DNA of 64,000 nucleotides from Portulaca oleracea (lineage: Eukaryota > Streptophyta > Magnoliopsida > Caryophyllales > Portulacaceae). How positions within the stretch are numbered: position 1 is the stretch's first letter; the number at the start of each line of letters is the position of its first letter. Under the pieces are notes generated by a model. The model made no database searches. It was not told where the DNA came from and saw only the letters and a list, made by a program, of their open reading frames with translations. Positions 9,830-21,312 of this stretch are shown piece by piece. The stretch spans positions 3,869,332 to 3,933,331 of the forward strand of contig CM055870.1 of the NCBI GenBank assembly GCA_029582165.1. Direction: 5' to 3'. A program made the translations under genes and the position numbers.

Positions 9830-11380
9830 GGAGTATTGCAGGTTTGATATGTCTTGGCAAATTTGAAACAACTTAAGGCAAAGGTATCTCTTTCAGAATT
9901 TCAGGTGTCAGACCATCTCACCATATTCCTCATTTTTGCTAAAGTTTGATATTAGTTCTAAAAATAAAGCAACCCCCAAGTATTGACTAATTTGCTCACA
10001 TTCCCAAGTATTGACTAATTTGCTCACATTCTATTCTGAAATTGCAATTGTTGAATCAATTGGAAATATCGGCTACTCCTCTTTCTGATTAATTACTCAA
10101 TGATACGATGCATCTTGTTTCACTTGTGTCACTTGACTTTAGTTTGCTGGGGACAGTATTTAAATGTGTAAATCTAGCACGCGTTCATTTGGGCTTCGAT
10201 TGAACAATATCTATATCATATGCTCCTAGCTCTTTGGAGCACGTGCTCCCACAACCATAACTCAACAAGTCATTTGCAGACATTTTATACGTAGAATACT
10301 ATAAAATTTAAAATAAATAGATGCTTGAAATGGAATATACTATATGATATAAGATTTTAGAAATACATTTTATACTTAAATAATGAATACGAAATAAATA
10401 GATTGTGAAAAAGTGTATAAATATATAGGTCATGTTCTTTGGATTGGTAATTCATTCAAATCAAATTTAATCCAAACCTTATAAAATTCTCAGAAAATGC
10501 ATCATCTCTAAATATACAATTGCCCAAAAAAACACTAAACTTATCCAATCCAATCAATAATAACCCCATTTTATCAAATCCAAGTAACAAGGCCATAATT
10601 TGGAAGTTAAAAAAAGAATACTACAATATTGATTTTTATTTACTTTGATACCCCTAAGGTCAAAGAGTTATTACAAAGTTATCCATTTTATTCTTAACTT
10701 TTAACTTTCATACCCCTTAAGTTTGATGTTAAAGTGTTTTAAGTAGCTTTTATTGACCCATATAGTAATTTGAGGCAAAATTCTATAGATGTGTTTTTTA
10801 ATTATTAATTTCAACTTGAAACAAAAATAAAACAAAATTTGAAAGGGGTAAATAAAAAATTTCCTTAATTTTTATTTATTTTTTGAGACTGACCCAAGTC
10901 ACACACCTGATTATGGTGGATGATCATCCTAGTAGAGATAGGAGCATAAGCTAGGTCTTGCATTCAAGACCTACTTAAGCGAATCCAAACATTTACAAAG
11001 TGGACCAACTCCATCCTTCATAACTATTAAAACATGCTAAATACTAAATTTTCCTATTTTATTTGTGACCTTGATTTATGTGTCAATCAAATTTTAAAAA
11101 CTTTAACAAATAGATTTTCAATATATATAAAAATTATAATACCAAAGAATTATCATCACATGTAATGAAAAGTACTATTATAAAAGTGTAATATCACTAT
11201 TTATATTTTTTTAATAAAATATTATGAAAAATCTTTTTGTCAAATCGCAAAATAATTAATACATGACATATGATATTATCATGATACGGAAAAGAGGGAG
11301 TATACATTTATAAAGTACATATTTATATCAATCAGGAAAAAATATCACGTTCTCTAAATAATATTTGGCTGATTAAAAGC
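9830..11380. other. Spacer between unit 1 and HSFB2
   Basis: AT-rich, no gene seen. The stretch 11040-11305 resembles MITE sequence (GTGTCAATCAAATTTTAAAAAC at the left, AAAGAGGGAGTA at the right), but clear terminal inverted repeats were not found. Nearby is a short direct repeat (CCCAAGTATTGACTAATTTG, at about 9976 and 10003). Confidence 0.4.
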
Positions 11381-11381
11381 G

Positions 11382-11720
11382 TATAAAAAAATATCTTCCG
11401 TGGGGCCCGTCCTCGAGTTCCAGCCACTTACTGTCCAACACGTATACGCACAATAGAAGAATTGGGAAAACACGAAAGGAAAAATCAACGGAAGTTTATG
11501 GAAGACAGTAACGTACCTTCTCCTTATTTCTTTCCATTTCCTTCTTCTTCTTTTCTCCAATTCTCATCTCATCTCATCACTTTTTTCTGAGTTTTCTCTG
11601 TCTCTGTCTCTCTTTCTCTCCCCTTTCCTCCTCGTGTTTTTCCTCATCCCACCCAACCCCTACACGTTGCTATCAAGTTAAACATCGTATTTTGATCGAA
11701 GTTTCCAGAGTTCGCCGGAG
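11382..11720 (+). promoter_or_regulatory. HSFB2 promoter and 5' UTR
   Basis: TATAAAAAA at 11382-11390 is a possible TATA box. A pyrimidine-rich stretch (CTCTGTCTCTGTCTCTCTTTC, about 11593-11640) lies in the likely 5' UTR. A clear triple heat shock element was not found, only scattered GAA/TTC half-sites. Confidence 0.4.
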
Positions 11721-12937
11721 ATGGCGCCGCCGGGAGTCCAGACCACCGGCGGCGGCGGAGGAGGAGAGGCGCAGCGGTCTGTTCCGACGCCGTTTCTGAC
11801 GAAAACTTTCCAGCTAGTCGAAGATCCTTCCATTGATGACGTCATCTCATGGAACGAAGATGGATCCACCTTCATTGTCTGGAATCCTACCGTCTTCGCT
11901 CGCGATTTGCTCCCTCGTTATTTCAAGCACAACAACTTCTCCTCCTTCGTTCGCCAGCTTAATACCTATGTAAGTCTCTTAATTATTATTGCTTGGATTC
12001 ATTCTCAATCTCTGAATCATTAAACTGCACCGGCAAAATTGATGACTAATATAGAGAGTAGGAGTTGTGAATCTGTAGTTTGATCGAATTTTGAGCATCG
12101 ATTTTGAGGAATTTGGCGCTGATTTGTTGATTTTGTTAGGGTTTTCGGAAAGTAGTACCGGACCGATGGGAGTTTTCCAACGAATGTTTCCGGCAAGGCG
12201 AGAGACGGTTGTTATGTGAAATACAGCGCCGGAAGACGACGTCGACGTCGCCTTCGCCGTCTCCGACGGCGGTGACGGTGGCTGCGGTGGCGCAAAGGCA
12301 AGTATCTCCGGCGGATTCTGGCGAGGAGCAGGTAATTTCGAACTCTCCGCCATTAGCAATCCCTAGCTCGCTGATTTGCATCGCCAGCAACAACATCAAC
12401 AACAGCAACAACAACAACAACAACAACAGCAGCAGCAACAACAACAACAGTGTGAGTAGCAGCAACAACAGAGTAGATTTGATGGACGAGAATGAGAAAT
12501 TGAAGCGGGAAAATCTGCAGTTGAACCGAGAGTTGTCCAACATGAAGACCCTCTGCAACAACATATTCGCTCTGATGTCCATTTTCGCAAACTCCCAAAC
12601 TACTACCGTCACCAGCAGCAGCACGACGAAACAGGCGCTGGATTTGCTTCCACGTGGTGAGGTCTGCGTCACAGGCGGTGAGATTAAACCGGACGATCCG
12701 AGTCCGAGATTGTTTGGTGTTCCGATTGGGACGAGGACGAAGCGGGCAAGAGAAGGGGAAACAGAGGGTGCAACTCAGGTGCATGATGATTCCATGCACA
12801 CTGATACCGAGATCAAATCAGAGCCGTCGGATGCAGATCCTGAAGTTGACAATGAAACTCATCCCGACGATCGACCATGGATGAATCGATGGGGTATGAT
12901 GGATCATGATCGTGATCCCGGACTGACTTTGGTGTAG
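11721..12937 (+). CDS. HSFB2: Heat stress transcription factor, class B (HSFB2 type)
   Basis: Two exons, 11721-11969 and 12140-12937, joined at the conserved HSF intron position inside the DNA-binding domain (...[16 protein letters not shown]), give 348 residues. The DNA-binding domain spans about residues 21-115. A Ser/Asn tract (about 167-193) precedes a coiled-coil oligomerisation region (about 196-232) with no 21-residue insert, which marks class B. Near the C terminus is [14 protein letters not shown] (about 274-287), holding the class B LFGV tetrapeptide and a basic nuclear signal. Class B HSFs lack the AHA activation motif and mostly act as repressors or co-regulators of heat genes; HSFB2 proteins also affect defence and growth. 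The ATG gives the expected short Gly-rich N terminus. The gene sits between snRNA units 1 and 2 and is unrelated to them. Confidence 0.95.
12389..12469 (+). repeat. (AAC/AGC)n microsatellite in HSFB2 exon 2
   Basis: Impure CAA/CAG-type triplet repeat encoding an Asn/Ser tract between the DNA-binding and oligomerisation domains. It is read in the Asn frame here. Length variation among individuals is likely. Confidence 0.9.
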
Positions 12938-14280
12938 TGTAAGATTATGGGAGGCACGTGTTGTTAGCGGGTGTCACGTGCTTGATAGAACTCGGAGCTT
13001 CTGTTTTGGCACTTCTGGAAGGTTCTTGGATTTCCCTTTCTACCCCCGTTGTGTAAAGTAGGTTAGAAGTATAGATTAGAGGGATCTAAAATCCCAGGTG
13101 TGGGGCCCATGAGCCATGTGAGAGGGTCAGGTTCTTGTTGCTGAGGATGCTTCCGTTAGATTTTAGGTGTAGCTTCTAGAAAAAGTTGGATAAAATAGTT
13201 GAAGACTTAAATTAGTGATGTTAATGAAAAAGAAGAAAAAAAAAAGGGAAGATATTTAAGGGTCCAGATTGTTTTGTATGTTTGTTGATTTTTGTTTGAT
13301 TTCCAGAATAATTTGTTTGCTTGCTTGTTTGTTGTGGAAAAGTTAGATCTTTTGTAGTTGGAACTTGAAAAGTGTGGAATGAATTGTGTAGAAACTAGAA
13401 ATTGATGATTGTGGCCCACAAGGAATAGCTGTCACCATACAATATAAGGTTCTAGAAGTTCCTTTGGATATTAGGTCAATTATTATTAATTCTTTTGGGT
13501 GAGAGAACCTTTTGAAATATCGTGAGATATTTTTTGCTTTTTGTACAACTGTAAAATTTGGGGTCACTTTCATGACCATTATTTAGAAAGTTATACATTG
13601 GAATAGTTCATATTTGGAATGACAATGATCAGAAAGTCAGGCCATTAAGTAATTCAAGGGATTAAAAGTTTATGGCAAGATGATATTTTAGATTTTTTTT
13701 AATTGTGTGTAGCTTAAAAATTGTGCGAGAAAGATGGGATATCAATATTTGAACTCATGATCAATGGATTGGAGATTATTTGGTTCATATTCTTTTGTGT
13801 AATAGTTTGGTAGAATAAAGTAGATAAAATTTCATAAAGTGGACGAGATAAAGTGGAATAAAGTATAGTATATGTGATAAATAATAATTGATTATCCCAT
13901 CATATAAAAGAATAAGTTCTTGAAGTTAGAAACCTCCGGCACTAACTTAAGGGGAATAGGTGCTTGATTACTATGATACATTTCTAAAATTCGAATGATC
14001 ATTACCCTAACACTTATGATTTGGATTTAGGATTTAGTAGAATTTGATTTTCCCTTTAGATGTCATAAAGTAGGGAATTGGGAAGTAGATAACCAATTGA
14101 TATTCGTATCTTATAGTTTGCGGCATTTATGATTAATGTAGGATTGTAGGAAGTAGTAGGTGACACAACATATTTATGTCAGGAAAGTTACCGTTACATT
14201 GAATTATAGCTCCTCAGTATCTAAGCTAACAACGATTGGCAATATGTTACGAGTTTGGTAATTGAGTCAAAAAACCTTGA
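12938..14280. other. HSFB2 3' UTR and spacer
   Basis: The first 300 bp or so are the likely 3' UTR. The rest is AT-rich with no gene, RNA or clear transposon signal. Confidence 0.4.
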
Positions 14281-14289
14281 AAAAAATGA

Positions 14290-14594
14290 AGTGTTGTAGG
14301 TCAAAACCCACGAAGCCCAGCGAACTCCATAGATGCGTCTTAAAATTGGGATCGGTGAGCGAACCCTAATACCCAAATAAGCCCAGCACACTATATGGGT
14401 GCGTCATCCAATTTCCCATCTCCAAAGTCCAATCCATCAATGCAGGCCCGTCCACTTCGAATTTTTCCTGTCTTTATTTTGGCGGTACTTCAACTTGCCT
14501 TTCTCTCACCTCCCCAAATTCTTCACTTTCAAAAAATCGGGGGAAAAAAACCACAGCATTGTAACTTGTAAGACTTTCTTACAGTCCGACGAAA
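14290..14594 (+). promoter_or_regulatory. Unit-head promoter, copy 2
   Basis: Close relative of 27590-27799. It shares GTAGGTCAAAACCCACGAAG-like sequence, a CGAACCCTAATACCCAAATA stretch (AACCCTAA is a telo-box), AAGCCCA/AGGCCCG elements (site II-like), and pyrimidine-rich DNA before TTACAGTCCGACGAAAATGG. Telo-box plus site II is typical of plant ribosomal-protein and growth-related promoters. Confidence 0.6.
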
Positions 14595-14648
14595 ATGGCG
14601 ACCGGCTTCCTTCTACTTCTCTCTCAGATTATTGAAGATCCGGGACCG
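14595..14648 (+). other. Candidate first exon, copy 2
   Basis: ATG plus 18 codons (MATGFLLLLSQIIEDPGP) to a GTGAATTC donor. It is clearly homologous to the exon at 27800 (MAVSDFLLRLSQILEEPETG) but differs by 4 bp in length, so the two copies end in different reading phases; at most one keeps the ancestral frame. Gene not recognised. Confidence 0.35.
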
Positions 14649-15930
14649 GTGAATTCTTTAGTACTCATTTTTATCTTTCTAGGTTTGAATTATTGCGTCG
14701 ATGTTTTGCATTATTTAACTTATTCTGGGATTTAAGGTTCATTTCGACTTTTGATTTCGGCGTCAATGGAATGCCTGTATTATAGGTTTGATTTGGTCAT
14801 AGTCTGACTTGATGTTGTTGTAGAAGCTCAATTTTGCATTATTTAACTTATCTGGAACTGTTTGAATTATTTCAGTACTATTGTGTTGTTGTAGAAACTC
14901 AATTTTGCAAATTCTTGATAATTATCCAAAACTTCCCCATTGAGAGAATTTTGGGGGCGATTATGAGTTCTAAAGCTTCCCTTTAGGGTTGGTTATCATA
15001 AAGACATGGTCGGAGGATATATCCAAATATGGATTCTGGAGTTTTCATTCTGGAATAGTTCCAAACTAATTACATAGGTTTGGCTGATCAAGCACTGCTT
15101 CATTGTTTTACTATTTGAAATAATTCATATAGACAAGGGTTTTGCTACCAATTTTCGTTTTTGCAAGTTGTAATTGTAGTGAAGTTTCCTCTAGTTTATA
15201 AGTTACAAATGGTGTTTAGATTGTTTTTGCAGGTTATATTTCTGGTGGAGCAAACAGTAGCATTTCAGAGGGTTGTCTTGTGTTGTGTATGGTTGTAAGA
15301 CTTTTTCATCCATGATTTACTTTGATCTGTCATTTGATATATGCTATATAAAGTTTTGTGAGAAACTTTCATAGAAATGGTGGTTATTCTGAGTTGTGTC
15401 TGAGTAATGATTCAACAAAAATGGTCTTTGATGTCCTGCAGAGGGAAGTGAAGTCTGGACATGATGTTATTTTAGTTTCATACAAGTCAAAGTGCTAAGC
15501 CTCCACAGTTTGAAGCTGCCATTGTCATAAGCTGCCCAGAAATACAGGAGTGCTTTAGTGCTAATGAGGTTAATACTTGGGCTATCATTATTCTCATATT
15601 CGACACATTTTAATACTTGGGTTGTCATCATTCTCATATTCGACACATTTTAATACTTGGGTTGTCATCATTCTCATATTCTACACATTTTAATACTCGG
15701 GCTGTCATTATTATGATGTTCTATACATTTTCCCCGTTGCTGGAGTTCTTGAAATGTCTTAGAATGTCCCGTGCTGAGATTAATTGGCTTGCAGAATCCT
15801 ACATAGTTATAACACATGTGAACTGGAGGGGATTTGTGGGGAGTTTAAAGGTGGTAATTGATTGACTTTTAGCAGACCTATTTAGTGTGTACATCTGGTA
15901 AGTGAGTAAGGTACCATGAATTGATGAACT
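14649..15930 (+). other. Intron-like spacer of unit 2
   Basis: Homologous to 27858-28800 of unit 3 and partly to unit 1. It contains four 40-bp tandem repeats (15571-15730) but no gene. Confidence 0.5.
15571..15730 (+). repeat. Four tandem 40-bp repeats
   Basis: Copies begin TAATACTTGGGCTATCATTA at 15571, 15611, 15651 and 15691, contiguous and slightly diverged. Unit 3 has a single decayed copy near 28590, so the expansion is specific to unit 2. There are no spacers, so this is not a CRISPR array. Confidence 0.85.
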
Positions 15931-16014
15931 CCTACTATTGTAAAATCTAGTCGCACATCGACATATTAAGGAACCAATTTGATGTTTTTTTTGTTACTTG
16001 ACAGAGACATGGTT

Positions 16015-16094
16015 GTCTCTTCGGAGACATCCGATAAAATTGGAATGATACAGAGAAGATTACTCACAAATTGAGAAATGATCCAAATTTTTTT
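16015..16094 (+). pseudogene. U6 snRNA with internal deletion, copy 2
   Basis: The 5' stem-loop, ACAGAGA and the 3' end remain, but about 25 nt are missing between GAAGATTA and CTCACAAATTG. This deletes the catalytic AGC triad and the internal stem-loop that binds metal ions. Other substitutions are present, and the USE has decayed to GTCGCACATCG. It cannot act as a U6. Confidence 0.9.
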
Positions 16095-16239
16095 GTTGAT
16101 TCTTCATGTCATGTTTGCTGAGTATTTGTTCTCTTGTCATCTGCTGATTTTTTTCGCTCATTTCAGTTCTATGTTGTGTTATAAATCATTACTTTAGCCT
16201 GTTGTTGTCATTCTTTGGCTGGTTGGCAGTACTGTAGAA

Positions 16240-16680
16240 ACCCAGGCTTGCAAGTGCTGCAAATTTCAGGTCCATGGAATAATGTCAATTTGGAGACAGT
16301 TTAGTTCGAGTCACATCCGCTCCCTTTCTGGACAGCTCATTTTGGTGAAGTGTAGGCCAATTCAGGTTCGTTCCAAATGTTTAGTTCATTCAGTAAGAGG
16401 TTTACAAAATTGCCATCAATGCTGGTCAATTATGTTTACTTGGGTCGATTTCTCTTTTTGATGGGTTCCTCTTCGGTTTAGAGGGTTCTCTTTTGGGTTG
16501 TGTTGGGTACCAAGTTCAGAAAATTTATGAGTTCCTCTCTGATTATCCACATAAGGTTTTGCTGCTTGGTATTTTGTTATGTGTTCATCTGAACTGTAGC
16601 TGAGCAACATAGTTGACTATTTTCGTTATTTATCAACATGTATTTGGCGAAAGGGATCACAACATTTGTTCTAACTTTGC
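16240..16680 (+). other. Conserved block upstream of U2, copy A
   Basis: A stretch shared with 22600-23040 and 29260-29690, including CAAATTTCAGGTCCATGGAA and TTGGTGAAGTGTAGGCCAAT. It is copied with U2 in all units. In copy B it is open for 77 codons from an ATG at 22654, but the other copies do not keep that frame, so coding use is doubtful. Confidence 0.4.
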
Positions 16681-16753
16681 CCCACATTGGAAGAAATATG
16701 AGAGCATCGGGCAACAGGGACTATAAAGCAATGTTTTTAAGAAAGAAAAAAGC

Positions 16754-16949
16754 ATACCTTTCTCGGCCTTTTGGCTAAGATCAAGTGTAGTATCTGTTCT
16801 TATCAGTTTAATATCTGATACGTGGGTCATTGACCCACAATGATATTAAATTAATTTTTTGAGGGGGAGGTTCCACCACAGTAGCTTGCTACTGGGTTCC
16901 TCGAGTGTTGCTTATGTGTTGCACTAAAACATGGGCCTGGCACACCCTG
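16754..16949 (+). ncRNA. U2: U2 snRNA, copy A
   Basis: Full-length U2 (196 nt), the snRNA that pairs with the intron branch site. Visible are the 5' end ATACCTTTCTCGGCC, the branch-site recognition region GTGTAGTATCTG, the Sm site AATTTTTTGAGG, and the 3' domain ending GGGCCTGGCACACCC. The promoter has a USE-like CCCACATTGG at 16681-16690 and TATAAA at 16722, about 31 bp apart (Pol II spacing), with TATA about 32 bp before the start. It has a few 3'-domain changes relative to copy B (for example GGGTTCCTC for GGGATCCTC). Likely functional. Confidence 0.95.
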
Positions 16950-17384
16950 CCAATTTATACTATGTTTATGTTATGGCTAATAGGGTACTAAGTCAAGAAT
17001 TCTGAGGTTGATTTGCCAACTTGTGTGTTCAGTAGTTAAATATGGTAAATTTATCTGATGTCACGGAAATGTAAATTTTGGATTCTGAAAGGTTTAGGTG
17101 CCAAACAATACCAAGTGGTTTGTTATGTTATAGAAATGGCTGCTTTTAAGACTTGCATTTTAATACAGATGGCGACCAAGTTTATGTAGTCAGCAGTCAG
17201 GGGAGGAAGATGGGTAGCGATGAATATTATTACTTCAACAAATACTATATGGTCTGAACTTTTTCAATGAGGATGCTTTCGATAAATAGGCGAGTAAGGT
17301 GGGCAATGATTATTGTTTCTTCTCTGAAGAATTTATAAAAAAACAGCACCAAAAAAATAATGGCAGTCGGGAAGCTACTCTTCT

Positions 17385-17456
17385 TATCAGAGCCAGGTTT
17401 CGATCCTGAGACCTGTGGGTTATGGGCCCACCACGCTTCCGCTATGCCACTCTGAT
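17385..17456 (-). tRNA. tRNA-iMet: Initiator tRNA-Met(CAT), copy c
   Basis: 72 nt on the minus strand with anticodon CAT, A1-T72 and an initiator-type anticodon stem. Two changes in the D arm (GGCATAGC for GGCGCAGC) and one in the T stem (CTCAGG for CCCAGG) weaken pairing. A plus-strand A run near 17350 gives a T-run terminator downstream. It may be functional or starting to decay. Confidence 0.88.
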
Positions 17457-17469
17457 TTGTTGGTTATCT

Positions 17470-18310
17470 TGTAAACTCATATATGTAGTATTTGTCAAAC
17501 ACATAGATTCCTCTGTTTTGTTTGATTGAGAATGAATGTAAATAACATATGTGAGGTTGGATTTATTTCATAACATGGTAATCCGGTAACTACTAACCAA
17601 TTTCCTGTTCTCATGTAAACAGGATCCCACTTGACCAAATGGCAGTATTAGAGGTCGAATTAAGCATTGGATGCTATTTTATTAGTTGTACTACTGCTTA
17701 TCGATTGGGTAAGTTGTTGAAAGTGTTTCCTGTCCAAGAAGCTACAAGACTTCAAATATGGTCTGATTTTCCTGTACTACGGCCTATGGGTACATTATCT
17801 TGTAGATTCTATGTTACAAATGCTTTAAATTCAATAATTTCTTACAACTTGGTAACCTATTAATATGGTAGTGATTTGTTTGACTATAAGGTCTGATTTT
17901 CTTTCCAATGACAATGCGTTGGGTAAGAAGTGATGTGTGTATATATCATTTTTAAGGCACGTACTTCAAATGTTCCCCCATCAAGCTAGGTTTGGTATTG
18001 TTTAGACTATAGTGAAGATAGCATTTCGGTGTTTGCCCAGTTTATTTTCTAATAATTTGCATTTTGTTAGCTGCTGATCACTGAAAATACTCTCTTGATC
18101 TTTAATGAAGATGTGGATTGTCGAATCTCAGTCACACTAGAATTTTTAGTCCAACAACTATCATATATAACATCAGAGTATACATAGCCAATGAAAAATG
18201 GGAATTGTTAACCAATACATGTTGGGTCATATGACATCTCACCCCTACTTGTTTTGAGCTTAGTTTACATTTGCTGATTGGAGAGCTCTATCTTAAATTT
18301 CTAGGACTCA
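17470..18310. other. Spacer between tRNA-iMet and U1
   Basis: Non-coding spacer, homologous to 23870-24440 and 30480-31490 in the other copies. An ORF at 17639-17863 is not kept in those copies and is treated as chance. Confidence 0.45.
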
Positions 18311-18319
18311 AATTGGTTA

Positions 18320-18478
18320 GGGGCCGCGCGAACGCAGGCCCCCACTACCACAAATTATGACGTACGCTCTCCCACTTTGGGGAGACGTTAGGTAGACACC
18401 CCTCCCAAGTGCAATGCAGGCCACCTACCCAGGCTATGAGCCTTCATGGTCGCCCATAGACCCCGTCCAGGTAAGTAT
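18320..18478 (-). ncRNA. U1: U1 snRNA, copy 3
   Basis: Full-length U1 with the normal 5' end ATACTTACCTGG, the Sm site AATTTGTGG and the 3' hairpin. The U1-70K loop reads GACCATGAAG against GATCANGAAG in better copies, which might weaken U1-70K binding. The promoter has a USE-like element (plus-strand CGATGTGGTA, 18544-18553) and CATAAAAG (plus-strand 18502-18509), about 34 bp apart. Likely transcribed by Pol II. Confidence 0.93.
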
Positions 18479-18559
18479 GTTTCTTTGTTTCCGATAAGTT
18501 TCTTTTATGTGCTTGTTTCACAACCTTTTTTTTCTTGTTTTGTCGATGTGGTACGCGGA

Positions 18560-19760
18560 GGACACGTGAGAAACTCTTGAGTAGGTTGTTATATAATGTA
18601 TCTTTACTATTAGTTCGAAGTGTTGAATTTTAAATGACCTAATCAAGCCTTTGAAACATATTAATTGTTAGGAAACGTACTAATTCTATTTGGATGTGGA
18701 ACTATGTAATTTGGGTTGAGTTACATGTCCTAGATAGGTATATTATCTAGGTTTAACTACATTTCCTAGATTGGCATATATCTAGGTTTTAGACTCGACT
18801 TTCAACTTTCAAAATTACATCTAAATGTCTATAATCGTATCCAAGTTTCGATTAACTGATGCACGTACATGATCCTAAAGTGAAGGCTATCAGTGACATA
18901 AATGTAAATATGAGATCGGTTAAGATTATTCCTCTATGAGACGCAATCTTGAAAGGTAAATATGCACTTGCTTGTCACATCTTTTCTACTGTTTCTAATT
19001 GATGTTGGAAGAAGTTGGCAACACAATGCATTCATGTTAGGAGAAGCTATTGGTACATTGCATCATACTTTCTTTGCAGTAGCTAAGCTAATTAGACTAG
19101 CAATTTGTGACGAGTTTCGTTATTGAGCCTTGATTATATATTTGGACATTCAAAGTTTTGCGATTCCTCTTCCAGCTGGTCTAATATAATTTAATTTGAA
19201 GGATGCTTCTGCAGACTTGTGTAATTATACCCTAAGAAGTATAAATTAATTCCAATACCAAGAGCCATCTAATCAATTCTTGCATAGACCTTGTTTGTTG
19301 TTATTGAGGGAGTTCACATGTATTTTTCTTTTTTCTTTGCATGGCTTTGTCATCTTTATTTGGAAGGGATGAGTTTCTATGCATTGGAATCTTATGAAAT
19401 CTACTTTGGTGGGGTTCATACTACAATGGTTTTTTGTTTGTTTGTTTTTTTTTTTTTTTTTTTTTTTTGTATTGATGTAACTGAGAAAATCCCAATTGAC
19501 AATTAACACATTTGCTGCTTAAGGGCTTGAATCCAACTGTGTGCCATAACAAGTTTCTATAGCATAATTGCCGCTGTGTGAACTGGATGCTGTGTGAAAT
19601 TGATATTCTGATTAGACTCCCCTATGACCATGTTGATGACTAGTCAAATCAAATCAGATGGCCCTGTCAAGGTAGTGCTCTTGTGGTTAGGAACTTACAG
19701 ACCTCTATTTCTTCTTCATTCCTGATGTTGAATTTCCGTTTTTCTCCTTTCGAATGATTG
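18560..19760. other. Spacer with T homopolymer
   Basis: Non-coding. It includes CTAGGTTTAACTACATTTCC motifs shared with unit 3 (31870-31950) and a T homopolymer at about 19446-19468. No gene found. Confidence 0.45.
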
Positions 19761-19770
19761 CTGCTCGAAT

Positions 19771-19875
19771 CCACTACCATCAATTGTGACTCACATTCTC
19801 CCATTTTGAGGAGCTCTCGAGTGCAATGGAGGTCAGTCTTCTTGGCAGCCCATTGACCCCATACAGGTGAGTAAG
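19771..19875 (-). pseudogene. Broken U1 snRNA, unit 2
   Basis: Minus-strand match to U1 from the 5' region (CTTACTCACCTGTATGGGGTC) to the sequence upstream of the Sm site. The recognition region is altered, the stem-loop II/III region is shortened (about 20 nt missing) and the 3' GC-rich hairpin is lost. The same deletion pattern occurs at 32281-32386, so both come from one broken ancestor that was copied with the unit. Confidence 0.85.
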
Positions 19876-19879
19876 TTTC

Positions 19880-21300
19880 TCCTTATGCGACATTTTTCTT
19901 CTTCAACAACCTCTCTTTTCTTTTGCTTGTTCTTACACAGAAGTGAGTCTGGAATGTAACTTCATAAGAGTGATTATGAACATTAATCAAACGTAGCATA
20001 TTTACGTGCGGGGTTTTTTGAATGATCTCTTTTTGAATGTTTGTATTGGAAGTTGTTGGCCAACTTATGCTCTTAGTCTATCTGTAATTAATGCTAATGG
20101 ATAGTGGTTCATGCTGATTAAAATGGTTTTCTCAGCTTGATAGACTAATGCTGTGGTTTTTAACGTTTTATTGCTAGGATATTACTTCTACTAGGGGTTG
20201 CTTCGGCCGAATACTTAACATTAGGGATAATGGGGAGAGTTCTCCTTTTACCTCGTGTTTAAGAACCATCTCAAACCAAACAATTAAGCTCATGAATAAG
20301 GTCTTATACTCAAGTGCTCACTTATAAAAATTTAGTACTAATATTGTAGTTTATGGACTGCGTCTTTCAAACTCTTTGCCTCTGGATATCAATGAAAAAT
20401 GGGAACAAGCTTTAGCAAGAAGTCGACAAAAATATACTTAAGGCTTTTGGTTGTCCTGGTGTTTATACAACTCATGTTCTGTGTTTTCGATGCAAAAGTG
20501 TCTATAAGGACATCTGATGGTTTTTTTACCTCTCTTTGGTGGTTGTTGAATGGTGTATACTGTATAGTGTTTGTTCTAATTTCTGTTTGCAAAATCTGAT
20601 CAACTATTGCTAAATGTTCAAGTTTTGGTTCACTGATTCAGCTCCTCTTTCTAATTTCCTTTGGCAGTTGGCGAATGGTGTGGTGTATCGGCCTTTTTGT
20701 TGTAATTTGGCAAACTCCGATTGAATGATGCAGTTGAGATATTTCCTAACTCGTCTATTTCCTGCTTTGTATGCTTCTCGGCATGTTTGATTTTCAACTA
20801 TAGCTAAATGTTCAGGTTTTGGCCAATCATGTTCAGATGTACTAGAATCAATGACCGATGCAGAATTCATGTTCAGATATACTAGATTGACGGTGTGCAA
20901 GGAAAAATCACATTTATTGTGAAGCAGATCAAAGAGTCACTCTGAATGCCTGATGTCGTTATTAAAAAAGTTGTCCTTTGATGCTAATGAGGTACACTTT
21001 TACGTTTTAACTGGCTCTCAACATGATGTTACCTTTTTGTTAATCTGTTGCTGTTTCTGGCAAGAAAGGGAATCCATTATAATTTGTTGCTGCAATATCA
21101 TTTTTACGCTTAGAAATAAACACTTTGCATGGCTGGGTTAGTAACTTGGTATTTTCATCATTCTTCGTTTTCCAAGTTTCTGTAATCAGCTTAGTGACAA
21201 TGGAAGCAGAGAGGGTCGAAGAGAGGTAGGTCTGAGATGGGTTGGTTTTAGTAGACTGAAAGGACTTGAATGTTATGGTTAAATTGACTGATAATCTTAA
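19880..21300. other. Spacer before tRNA-Ile, unit 2
   Basis: Homologous to 24450-25380 and 32400-33070. All three hold an exon-like block (here about 20860-20990) with residues TDAEFMF in one frame. No intact gene seen. Confidence 0.45.
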
Positions 21301-21312
21301 TTAACATCAATT

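Noticed and set aside
12136..12799. Antisense ORFs over HSFB2 exon 2, with Leu, Val or Cys runs
   Set aside because: They are other-frame readings of the Asn/Ser triplet repeat; the sense strand has a full, spliced HSFB2.
15571..15730. Regular 40-bp repeats, CRISPR-like at first glance
   Set aside because: The repeats are contiguous with no unique spacers, and this is a plant genome.
17639..17863. 74-codon ORF after tRNA-iMet copy c
   Set aside because: The homologous spacers in the other units are not open in this frame.
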